Source: Cordylochernes scorpioides (Eukaryota > Arthropoda > Arachnida > Pseudoscorpiones > Chernetidae). Taken from it: a DNA stretch of 64,000 nt. Every line of letters starts with the position of its first letter. Positions within the stretch are counted from its first letter, which is position 1. Below the pieces are notes generated by a model. It saw only the letters and a program-made list of their open reading frames with translations, ran no database searches and had not been told where the DNA came from. The position numbers were made by a program, and so were the translations under genes. This document shows positions 55,654 through 64,000 of the stretch, piece after piece. The DNA lies in contig CP092863.1 in NCBI GenBank assembly GCA_030710605.1, positions 62,642,508 through 62,706,507 of the forward strand, given 5' to 3'.

Positions 55654-56916
55654 ATGAATCCTGCCAAGAAGAAAAAGAAGGCCTACAAGCCTACAACCCG
55701 CATCGTGAACGTCGCCGACCTGGAGAGGGAAGATGAGATGGTGATCTCACGCAACTGCAGCATCCTGAGCTCCATTGGCCATCCTGCCCTGAAATCCCTG
55801 CATGAGGACCTGATCCGCTACATCGCCTCGCGGACTGAAATGATCAAGGCCCTCGCTACCAATGTAGAGAACCTCACTGACACCCTCGAGTCCTTCGCAG
55901 AGTTGGACGAAATTGAGGAGGCCAACAAGCCCAAGACTGCTTGCCGCGGCACTCAAACCTACCCTGCTCCTTCCTGCAATGAAACCAGCTCCCAGACTGA
56001 CCCAATCAAGCCCGCCACTCCTGCTCCTGCTGCTCTCCCTGCCAAGAAGCCTGCCTCCACCCTGCCTGCTCCTGCTCCAACCAAAAGGAAGCAGTCTGAA
56101 GCTCCCAACCCGCCTGCAAAGAGGAGAAACCTGAATGGTCCTTCAAAACCTGTGCCTTCCCACGTCTCCAAGCCTGCGGTCGCCCAAGTGATCCTTCATG
56201 GAGAAAAATCGGCGGCCCACACAGTGGTCATCTCAGATGACCCACAGGCTGACCCAAGGGAGATGCTGAAAACAGTCCGCGCTGCTCACACTCTCCCCCA
56301 AGGCGTTTGGGCCTCCCTGCGCACCAAGGGGAAGCTGGTCCTCCATTCCAGCAATCCTGACACCATCCCTGAGGTTACAACCTCCCTGGCCAGCAAGTTG
56401 AATGGAATGAAGGTCCGCCAGCAGAAGGAGATCCTGCCACGGATCTGCCTCTTCAAAGTGGATGAGGAGACATCCAACTCCACAATTGAGGAGACCTTCC
56501 TGGAAACCGCTGCTGTTAGAAAACTTCCTGGGGACAAGGTGGTGCGCGTGGCGCACCGTTCTGCACCCAGAAACGGGACCTGCACCGCCTTCATCGAGAT
56601 GGACCTCAAGACCTTTAAAGCCCTGGGCGTTCGCGGGAGGATCGTGGTGGATGGAGTAATCCTCAACTTCGAGGAGTCCATCCGCGCCCGCGTCTGCTTC
56701 CGCTGTTGTGGCTTCGGCCACAACTCTGCCCAATGCACCAGAGCTCCCAAGTGCTTCCACTGCGGTGAAGACGGCCATGAAGGCCGAACCTGCCCATCCA
56801 TTGCTGACCAGCGCACCTCCAAATGTGCCAACTGCTGCTCCCAGTGCCTTCCTGACAAGCACGAGGCGAGAGCCTCAAGCTGCCCCATCCTGAAGTCTAG
56901 GGCCCTCAAGTTCTAG
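55654..56916 (+). CDS. LINE-type ORF1 zinc-knuckle protein, intact ORF1-only element copy 2 (420 aa)
   Basis: Residues 1-20 are Lys-rich (NPAKKKKKAYK). About 35-100 are predicted helical/coiled (LHEDLIRYIASRTEMIKALA, LTDTLESFAELDEIEEA). Residues 105-175 form an Ala/Pro/Ser/Thr-rich linker. About 205-345 resemble the folded domain before the knuckles of R1/I-type ORF1 proteins. Three CCHC-type knuckles follow: CFRCCGFGHNSAQC, CFHCGEDGHEGRTC and a longer CANCCSQ with H and C downstream. No ORF2 follows; the 3' UTR and stem-loop begin directly. Similarity to copy 1 starts at the ATG itself. Function is inferred: RNA binding in retrotransposition, acting in trans with an absent RT. Confidence 0.9.
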   Translation: MNPAKKKKKAYKPTTRIVNVADLEREDEMVISRNCSILSSIGHPALKSLHEDLIRYIASRTEMIKALATNVENLTDTLESFAELDEIEEANKPKTACRGTQTYPAPSCNETSSQTDPIKPATPAPAALPAKKPASTLPAPAPTKRKQSEAPNPPAKRRNLNGPSKPVPSHVSKPAVAQVILHGEKSAAHTVVISDDPQADPREMLKTVRAAHTLPQGVWASLRTKGKLVLHSSNPDTIPEVTTSLASKLNGMKVRQQKEILPRICLFKVDEETSNSTIEETFLETAAVRKLPGDKVVRVAHRSAPRNGTCTAFIEMDLKTFKALGVRGRIVVDGVILNFEESIRARVCFRCCGFGHNSAQCTRAPKCFHCGEDGHEGRTCPSIADQRTSKCANCCSQCLPDKHEARASSCPILKSRALKF

Positions 56917-57165
56917 GCTTCAAGGACCTTCTGCCTCCATTTCCATCTGCCACTTCTCCTGGATTCCTGGCCTATTCAACGCACCCGCCTCACTGCACCC
57001 TGGCGCTATTCCCCTGCTTGCCCAACGTTTCCACCACCCCTGCGAGACATCTCCTGCTTCCAGATCCTAGGGTCCCTTGCCACCTGACATCGATTTTGGG
57101 CTCAAAAATCATAACTTTTGGTTAGTAGCCCGTAAATAAAGATATTTTCTCTGTCTGTCTGTCTG
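56917..57165 (+). promoter_or_regulatory. 3' UTR and stem-loop tail of ORF1-only element, copy 2
   Basis: Same UTR as copy 1 with a few substitutions; hairpin GGGCT...AGCCC at 57098-57131, AATAAAGATATTTTCT, then CTGT repeats merging into the microsatellite of the host HL-B element. Confidence 0.8.
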
Positions 57166-57478
57166 TTTGTTTGTTTGTTTGTACTCTATAGATTCAAAAA
57201 CCATACATCCAATCGCCGTGAAATTTTGGGATATTATTAAGTATATCACCGGGAAGGTTTTTGAAAAATAATTTCATGAATATTTTGAATAACCTTAGAG
57301 TTACTTGCAGATTTGTAGATTTAACTCGCAAGCAGCGCCCCCATTGTGACGATGTTAACAAGTTTTCTTATCACTAAGTTTGTTATCTTAAATATTATTT
57401 ATCAAAAGTAAGATTATCTCAGGATGACACGGCAATGTGACACGGGAAAAAATGTTCACTAGATAAAACTATGATTTT
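57166..57478 (+). mobile_element. Right part of the interrupted HL-B element, 3'-truncated
   Basis: Continues the HL-B sequence (ACTCTATAGATTCAAAAACC, ATCGCCGTGAAATTTTGG, AACTCGCAAGCAGCGCC) after the retroelement cluster and stops at the start of the 32-bp array without reaching its hairpin. Confidence 0.78.
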
Positions 57479-58397
57479 CTATATGATATAAAAAGCCAAC
57501 AATGAGGAGTGAATGCAATATAAAAAGCCAACAATGAAGAATGAATGTAAGATAAAAAGCCAACAATGAAGAGTGAATGTAATATAAAAAGCCAACAATG
57601 AAGAATGAATGTAAGATAAAAAGCCAACAATGAAGAGTGAGTGTAAGATAAAAAGCCAACAATGAATAGTAAATGTAATATAAAAAGCCAACAATGAAGA
57701 ATGAATGTAAGATAAAAAGCCAACAATGAAGAGTAAATATAATATAAAAAGCCAACAATGAAGAATGAATGTAAGATAAAAAGCCAACAATGAAGAGTAA
57801 ATATAATATGAAAGCCAACAATGAAGAGTGAATGTAAGATAAAAAGCCAACAATGAAGAGTAAATGTAATATAAAAAGCCAACAGAGTGAATGTAAGATA
57901 AAAAGCCAACAATGAAGAGTGAATGTAATATAAAAAGCCAACAATGAAGAATGAATGTAAGATAAAAAGCCAATAATGAAGAGTGAATGTAATATAAAAA
58001 GCCAACAATGAAGAATGAATGTAAGATAAAAAGCCAACAATAAGGAGTGAATGTAATATAAAAAGCCAACAATGAAGAATTAATGTAAGATAAAAAGCCA
58101 ACAATGAAGAGTGAATGTAAGATAAAAAGCCAACAATGAAGAGTAAATGTAATATAAAAAGCCAACAATGAAGAATGAATGTAAGATAAAAAGCCAACAA
58201 TGAAGAGTAAATATAATATAAAAAGCCAACAATGAAGAGTGAATGTAAGATAAAAAGAAAACAATGAAGAGTAAATGTAATATAAAAAGCCAACAGAGTG
58301 AATGTAAGATAAAAAGCCAACAATGAAGAGTGAATGTAATATAAAAACCAACAATGAAGAATGAATGTAAGATAAAAGGCCAACAATGAAGAGTAAA
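57479..58397. repeat. 32-bp minisatellite array 2, about 28 units
   Basis: Same unit and GAT/TAT alternation as array 1. The 8-base-shortened unit (GCCAACAGAGTGAATG) occurs twice, near 57879 and 58290, about 411 bases apart, which equals 13 units minus 8 bases. The array therefore has a higher-order repeat. The right edge meets a Helitron-like 5' end. Confidence 0.95.
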
Positions 58398-58634
58398 TCT
58401 CTATATATATATAAAAGTCAATTTCTGTATGTCTGTCTGTTTCGCGATAAACTCAAAAACTACTGAACCAATTGGTACCATATTTTGCATGTCGCTTTTT
58501 ATAAACCTGAGGAAAATTTTCGGCTGCATTTTGATTAGTATTTTTGGCTATTTCTTTTTTTTCATTTGAAGAACTTTTTTTTACGCGGACTAATCCGGAA
58601 TGGAATGAATACCTAAATATGGCCATTTTTTTAA
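58398..58634 (+). mobile_element. Helitron-like 5' end, family HL-H
   Basis: TCTATATATATATAAAAGTC and a TGTC tract, then TTCGCGATAAACTCAAAAAC. This differs from the other families after the first 20 bases. No 3' end was found before 59168. Confidence 0.55.
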
Positions 58635-58705
58635 GCATCGGTGGTTCAGTGGTAGAATGCTCGCCTGCCACGCGGGCGGCCCGGGTTCGATTCCCGGCCG
58701 ATGCA
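58635..58705 (+). tRNA. tRNA-Gly (GCC)
   Basis: 71 bases. Acceptor GCATCGG/CCGATGC pairs perfectly, discriminator A, anticodon stem CTCGC/GCGGG with loop CTGCCAC (anticodon GCC), T arm CCGGG/CCCGG with invariant TTCGATT. A and B boxes are intact and a T12 run follows, a strong Pol III terminator. It could be a functional gene, or a copy carried by the surrounding repeat. Confidence 0.93.
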
Positions 58706-59167
58706 TTTTTTTTTTTTACAATTTTTAAAACTCTTTTATATTATCTTATCTATATTAATAAAATGCAAATTTCATAAGAGGACATCACTAAAAACTTTCG
58801 TTACAATGCATCAATTTCAACCAAATTTTCAACATTTATGTAAAACGAGATGGAGCAGGTTTTGCTTAACATCAAAATATTTTTCCCTAACATTAACATG
58901 CGTAACTTAGCTGTTATCGATTAAATACAAAAAAAATCAACAGAGTCAATTTTATTTATATATAAATAAAAAAAAATTCAGCAATTCATTCAACTCAATC
59001 TAAAAAAAATATTCAAAACAAGCAATTTTAAGATAACACCATATGTAAAACAGTCGGCCAAGAAAACAACAACGATATTACATCTTTCTCACATATTCAC
59101 ACACAATCTTGATTAATAATTAAAACTAATCTTTAACATTGTTTATTATACTTCATAATATATAATA
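58706..59167. other. AT-rich sequence, no gene
   Basis: Begins with the T12 terminator run. The rest is AT-rich with no paired ends or coding similarity. Confidence 0.5.
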
Positions 59168-59864
59168 CTAGCGGACGTATATACCCGGCTTCGCCCGGGT
59201 TTTACCCGAGTAAAAGTTTGTCTAACGAATCTCTCGATAAAGTGAACATTTTTTTCCTGGTCCCTTGAAAAATACTCGATAAGTTGAATAAAATCAATAT
59301 AAATTGGTTCCCTCGGTAATTGGAAGTTAAAGGAATAGTATCTTGCCTTGGAATTGTATCATTATTCTTGTATGGATGTACCCGGCTTCGCCCGGGTTTT
59401 ACCTGAGTAAAGGTTTGTTTAACGAATCTCTCGATAAAGTGAACATTTTTTCCCGGTCCCTTGAAAAATACTCGATAAGGTGAATAAAATCAATATTAAT
59501 TGGTTCCCTCGGTAATTGGAAGTTAAAGGAATAGTATCTTGCCTTTGAATTGTATCATTATTCTTGTCTCAAATAAATTGGCTTGTCATCCTGAATTTTG
59601 TCTTTCCTAATTTTCTACATTACAAAATCATCGTATCATCATGATAATATTTAGAGCATATTGTTGAATTATAACAGATAAATTAGAATATTTATCTTGA
59701 TTATTTCTAGGCGAAAAGTTATTTCAAAAATTTTATTTGCTAGAAACCTTCCCAGAACTATACTAAATAACTTCCCAAAGTTTCATGGCGATCCAATGAG
59801 TGGTTTGGTCAGGCATAAAGGACAAACAAACAAACACACATACATTCATTTTTATATATATAGA
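59168..59864 (-). mobile_element. Helitron-like HL-A, long form with internal duplication
   Basis: Minus strand starts TCTATATATATAAAAATG at 59864 and ends GTCCGCTAG at 59168, preceded on that strand by an internal second hairpin near 59372. Same architecture as 14492-15198. Confidence 0.75.
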
Positions 59865-60685
59865 TTCGTTAGGCAAACTTTCACTCGGATAAATGTAATA
59901 TAAAAAGCCAACAATGAAGAATGAATGTAAGATAAAAATCCAACAATGAAGAGTAAATATAATATAAAAAGCCAACAATGAAGAATGAATGTAAGATAAA
60001 AAGCCAACAATGAAGAGTAAATATAATATAAAAAGCCAACAATGAAGAGTGAATGTAAGATAAAAATCCAACAATGAAGAGTAAATGCAATATAAAAAGC
60101 CAACAGAGTGAATGTAAGATAAAAAGCCAACAATGAAGAGTGAATGTAATATAAAAAGCCAACAATGAAGAATGAATGTAAGATAAAAAGCCAACAATGA
60201 AGAGTGAATGTAATATAAAAAGCCAACAATGAAGAATGAATGTAAGATAAAAAGCCAACAATGAAGAGTGAATGTAAGATAAAAAGCCAACAATGAATAG
60301 TAAATGTAATATAAAAAGCCAACAATGAAGAATGAATGTAAGATAAAAAGCCAACTATGAATAGTAAATATAATATAAAAAGCCAACAATGAAGAATGAA
60401 TGTAAGATGAAAAGCCAACAATGAAGAGTAAATATAATATAAAAAGCCAACAATGAAGAGTGAATGTAAGATAAAAAGCCAACAATGAAGAGTAAATGTA
60501 ATATAAAAAGCCAACAGAGTGAATGTAAGATAAAAAGCCAACAATGAAGAGTGAATGTAATATAAAAAGCCAACATTGAAGAATGAATGTAAGATAAAAA
60601 GCCAACAATGAAGAGGGAATGTAATATAAAAAGCCAACAATGAAGAATGAATGTAAGATAAAAAGCCAACAATGAAGAGTGAATC
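59865..60685. repeat. 32-bp minisatellite array 3, about 25 units, with a short Helitron-like remnant
   Basis: 59865-59890 is a piece of a Helitron-like 3' half (TTCGTTAGGCAAACTTTCAC). The array follows from about 59891. The shortened unit occurs near 60101 and 60510, again about 409 bases apart, matching the higher-order period of array 2. The right edge again meets a Helitron-like 5' end (HL-B). Confidence 0.95.
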
Positions 60686-60687
60686 TA

Positions 60688-61112
60688 TCTATATATATAA
60701 AATTGAATGTCTGTCTCTCTGTTTGTCTGCACTCTATAGATTCAAAAACCATACATCCAATCGCCGTGAAATTTTGGGATATTATTAGGTATATCACCGG
60801 GAAGGTTTTTGAAAAATAATTTCCTGAATATCTTGAATATCCTTAGAGTTATTTGCAGATTTGTAGATTTAACTCGCAAGCAGCTCCCCCATTGTGACGA
60901 TGATAACAATATATCGAGAGATTCAAATTTACGAGTTTCAAATTATCAAAATACATATATATTTTTTAAATAAGTTTTTAGAGAATTGTTTTAACAAATG
61001 TTCGCTAGACAAACCTTTACTCGGGTAAAACCCCGGGCGAAGCCGAGTACGTTTTATAAGTTTATAGAGAATTGTTTTAACAAATGTTAGTTAGACAAAC
61101 ATTCACTCGGGT
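60688..61112 (+). mobile_element. Helitron-like HL-B copy with degraded 3' end
   Basis: Starts TCTATATATATAAAATTG and has the HL-B body; an internal part is deleted after GATGATAACAA. A hairpin (CCCCGGGCGAAGCCGAG) is followed by GTACGTTTT in place of CTAG. A second partial 3' half follows to 61112. Confidence 0.65.
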
Positions 61113-61781
61113 AATATATATATAAAATTGAATGTCTGTCTGTCTGTACTCTATAGATTCAAAAACCATACATCCAATCGCCGTGAAATTTTGGGATATT
61201 ATTAGGTATATCACCGGGAAGGTTTTTGAAAAATAATTTCATGAATATTTTGAATATCCTCAGAGTTATTTGCAGATTTGTAGATTTAACTCGCAAGCAG
61301 CGCCCCCATTGTGACGATGATAACAAGTTTTCTTATCACTAAGTTTGTTATCTTAAATATTATTTATCAAAAGTAAAATTATCTCAGGATGACACGGCAA
61401 TTTATTTGCGACAAGAATAATGATACAATTCCAAGGCGAAGATACTATTCCTTTAACTTCCAATTACCGAGGGAACCAATTAATATTGATTTTATTCAAC
61501 TTATCGAGTATTTCTCAAGGGACCGGGGAAAAATGTTCACTAGATAAAACTATGATTTTCTAATGTAGAAAATTAGGAAAGACAAAATTCAGGATGACAA
61601 GGCACACAGGGACCGGGAAAAAATGTTCACTTTATCGAGAGATTCAAATTTACGAGTTTCAAATTATCAAAATATATCTTTTTTATTTTTTAATAAGTTT
61701 TTAGAGAATTGTTTTAACAAATGTTCGTTAGACAAACATTCACTCGGGTAAAACCCGGGCGAAGCCGGGCGGGTCCGCTAG
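61113..61781 (+). mobile_element. Helitron-like element HL-B, 669 bp
   Basis: Starts in ATATATATAAAATTGAATG with only three TGTC units, and ends GGTCCGCTAG before T after the hairpin. This is the most compact HL-B copy here and a good reference for the interrupted copy 49911/57166. Confidence 0.76.
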
Positions 61782-61811
61782 TTATTTCATAAATTAAGCT
61801 TAGTTTACAAT

Positions 61812-62859
61812 ACAATATATTTTTCTTTAATAGCAATTTTTATAAACAAACCAAGGGCTCCCCCATGGGAAGCCCTCTTTCTTCACCTTTAGCAGAAATT
61901 GTAATGAGAAAAATAGATAAAACGATAACCAACCTTTTCCCACAGACATTATCATCTGGCAAAGATACATAGATGATATATTTTGTATCTCCAATTCTAA
62001 CAAAATAGATTCCGTTTTTACCCAACTAAAGTCTATACATAATGACATTGATTTCACTATAGAAACTGAAAACAATAAGACCTTACCATTCTTAGATGTA
62101 CTCATATTAAAAACACAAAATCAATACACAACAGAAATATATCACAAGCTAAACTCCACTCCAAATTATATACATTTTTATTCTTATTGTCCCCTAAGTT
62201 ACAAAATCAATACTGTAAAAACCCTTTCCAAACGAATATTCACACATTGTTCCACCCAATCCTCAAAAGCTATAGAAACCCAACTTTTGATCAATAAACT
62301 CACTTCTAATGGTTATCCCAAGAACTTCATATTAAGACATTTCTATAATCCCTCCCTTATACGAAATAATCATGTTTATAAATCAATATGTATAATTCCC
62401 TATTCCCATAGTAGTACCTATATAGCCAGAATCTTAAGCAAACATGGTATAAGAACATATTATGAAAGCAACCCTAATGTAGCAACCATAATAAGAAACC
62501 CCATTACCAGAAACAGTTTTCCAATATCGAAACTATACAATAGCAAAGCCATATATTCCATATCATGCAACCAATGCAATAAGGTTTATGTAGGTGAAAC
62601 AGGTAGACATATAAAAGACAGAATGGACGAACATAGAAGAAACATTAAAAACAATGACCCCAAATCTCTAAAAGAACAACACATCAAAAATACAGATCAC
62701 GATTTCAATCTATCAAACCCTAATATTCATTACACAAACATAAATAGTAAATACAAAAGATTATTACTGGAAGCACTAATTTCATCAAAATACAATAGTA
62801 TAAATAGACACAACGATATCCCAGAGACATATGATAGGCTGGTCCATAAACTAAAATAG
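61812..62859 (+). pseudogene. Penelope-like element fragment: RT C-terminal part plus GIY-YIG endonuclease
   Basis: First frame (about 61812-61945) reads FFFNSNFYKQTKG then SPMGSPLSSPLAEIVM, the RT motif before the catalytic box in Penelope-like elements. After a frameshift near 61947 the second frame runs uninterrupted to 62859: IIWQRYIDDIFCIS with the catalytic YIDD, TLPFLDVLI, a thumb region, and a C-terminal GIY-YIG domain (AIYSISCNQCNKVYVGETGR, then DRMDEHRRNI). RT fused to GIY-YIG is specific to Penelope-like elements. The N-terminal half is missing. Confidence 0.9.
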
Positions 62860-63171
62860 AATAATTTGTTTTCTCTTCATTACAACATTTTATAATTTTG
62901 CATTTAATAATATTAGCAGATAGATTAATTTACATAGCAATAGTTATTACTCAATAAAAATTTTATAAATAATCCTAGGTATGCAAAAAATGTAGCTCAT
63001 ATAGATGTATATATACATGTCTGATTCACTTGTTTCCTTTTATTCCTGTAGAAGGGCTGCTTGCGCCCGAAAGCTCGAAACGGTTATTACCAATAAAGAA
63101 ACTCATCCTTTATGATTTTATTCGTATTATACTATTTTCTATGGATCCGTTAATGACTTGTAGAATATTAT
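62860..63171 (+). other. 3' flank of the Penelope-like fragment
   Basis: AT-rich, with TGCGCCCGAAAGCTCGAAAC near 63062, a phrase that may belong to the 3' UTR of the element. No further gene. Confidence 0.45.
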
Positions 63172-63668
63172 TCGAGTCAATCCGTCACCATGACGACAAC
63201 AATGGGAGCGATCAGTCAATCCGTCACCATGACGTCAACAATGGGAGCGATCGAGTCAATCCGTCCCCATGACGACAACAATGGGAGCGATCAGTCAATC
63301 CGTCACCATGACGTCAACAATAGGAGAAATCGAGTCAATCCGTCCCCATGACGACAACAATGGGGCGATCTAGTCAATCCGTCCCCATGACGTCAAAAAT
63401 GGGAGCGATCGAGTCAATCCGTCCCCATGACGACAACAATGGGAGCGATCAGTCAATCCGTCACCATGACGTCAACAATGGGAGCGATCAGTCAATCCGT
63501 CACCATGACGACAACAATGGGAGCGATCAGTCAATCCGTCACCATGACGTCAACAATGGGAGCGATCGAGTCAATCCGTCCCCATGACGACAACAATGGG
63601 AGCGATCGAGTCAATCCGTCCCCATGACGACAACAATGGGGCGATCGTGTCAATCCGTCAACAATGGC
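63172..63668. repeat. 39/40-bp minisatellite, about 12.5 units
   Basis: Units of the form GTCAATCCGTCMCCATGACG plus ACAACAATGGGAGCGATCGA. Alternate units read ATGACGACAAC or ATGACGTCAAC; the latter contain the CRE palindrome TGACGTCA, five times. Spacing is 39 when the unit ends GATCA and 40 when it ends GATCGA. Open frames over the array are repeat artefacts. Confidence 0.95.
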
Positions 63669-64000
63669 AGCTATTTATATTTGTCCTCGGATATGTTTTT
63701 TTTTCTAGGAATTTTCTTTTCATATTATTAGAATTTATGATCATATTTTTTGTGGAATTCCACGACACAAAGTACAAAGTAATCAAATGATGCCTTGTAT
63801 TTTTATCGCTCTAGTTTTAACATCCTCAAACCTTATTTTGAATGCATATCTAAAAGGGTTGGCAATATCTAAACAATTCCTTCTCTTAAAATAATTTTAT
63901 ACGTGCCGTACAATGCGAGGTACATGCATCCATGCTGCCACGTTAGCTTGGTATCTAGTATTTACTCTTGGTTTGTAAGAAATCTTAGAGAAGTAATTCC
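63669..64000. other. No feature recognised
   Basis: AT-rich sequence with no paired ends or coding similarity. Confidence 0.4.

Noticed and set aside
63030..63110. Possible hammerhead ribozyme in the Penelope-like 3' flank (CGAAAGCTCGAAAC)
   Set aside because: Penelope-like elements can carry hammerhead motifs, but the required CTGATGA core and matching stems are not present here.
63030..63627. Open frames such as those repeating TTTMGAISQSV over the 39/40-bp array
   Set aside because: Produced by the tandem repeat; the unit length changes frame and no independent coding signal exists.

Overview
This is a eukaryotic nuclear window built almost entirely of transposable elements and tandem repeats. 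No intact host protein-coding gene is recognised. The likely source is an arthropod: the Ty3/Gypsy, copia, Jockey-like LINE, Penelope-like, mariner and Tc1 elements are all of animal type, a Ty3/Gypsy primer site matches a tRNA-Ser 3' end, the copia element uses the initiator-tRNA half-molecule primer known from Drosophila copia, and Helitron-like repeats ending in CTAG are very abundant. The species cannot be fixed from the sequence. The only host-derived protein sequence seen is a broken retrocopy of ribosomal protein eS10 (39052-39472). Structural RNA sequence is present: tRNA-Gly(GCC), tRNA-Asp(GTC), two tRNA-like units, and two U2 snRNA 5' fragments.

Layout. 1-1714: AT-rich, with a ~209-bp tandem duplication. 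1715-6769: young minus-strand Ty3/Gypsy element with 326-bp LTRs and GTATA target duplication. 7573-11236: head-to-tail Helitron-like repeats with a 895-bp period, one interrupted by a dead mariner (7841-9126). 11237-15519: further Helitron-like copies of several families and a 32-bp minisatellite. 15616-20025: copia element, one nonsense codon, inserted into another Helitron-like copy. 20026-25584: Helitron-like copies, a LINE endonuclease relic, MITEs, and two tandem repeats each holding a tRNA-like unit. 25596-27016: apparently intact Tc1-like transposon with 47-bp identical inverted repeats. 28940-36940: second Ty3/Gypsy element, 851-bp LTRs, several coding breaks. 37-45 kb: MITEs, LINE 3' relics, the eS10 pseudogene, a 100-N gap. 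45.4-48.97 kb: 5'-truncated Jockey-like LINE. 49.9-57.5 kb: a nested cluster inside the TGTC microsatellite of one Helitron-like element. 57.5-61.8 kb: two more 32-bp arrays and Helitron-like copies. 61.8-62.9 kb: Penelope-like fragment. 63.17-63.67 kb: 39/40-bp minisatellite.

The most interesting structure is at 49911-57478. One Helitron-like element has its 5' TGTC tract split by (i) a tRNA-Asp plus tail unit that looks like a newborn SINE, (ii) two ~99% identical elements coding only a LINE-type zinc-knuckle ORF1, and (iii) a nearly complete Jockey-like LINE with a 12-bp target duplication. The SINE and both ORF1-only elements end in the same stem-loop followed by a CTGT tract. This looks like a partnership of non-autonomous retroelements sharing one 3' recognition tail and one microsatellite landing pad, fed by Helitron-like elements that spread that microsatellite. 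The reverse transcriptase that drives it is not in the window. Family names HL-A to HL-H below are local labels for Helitron-like repeats; Helitron identity rests on termini only, since no Rep/helicase protein is present.
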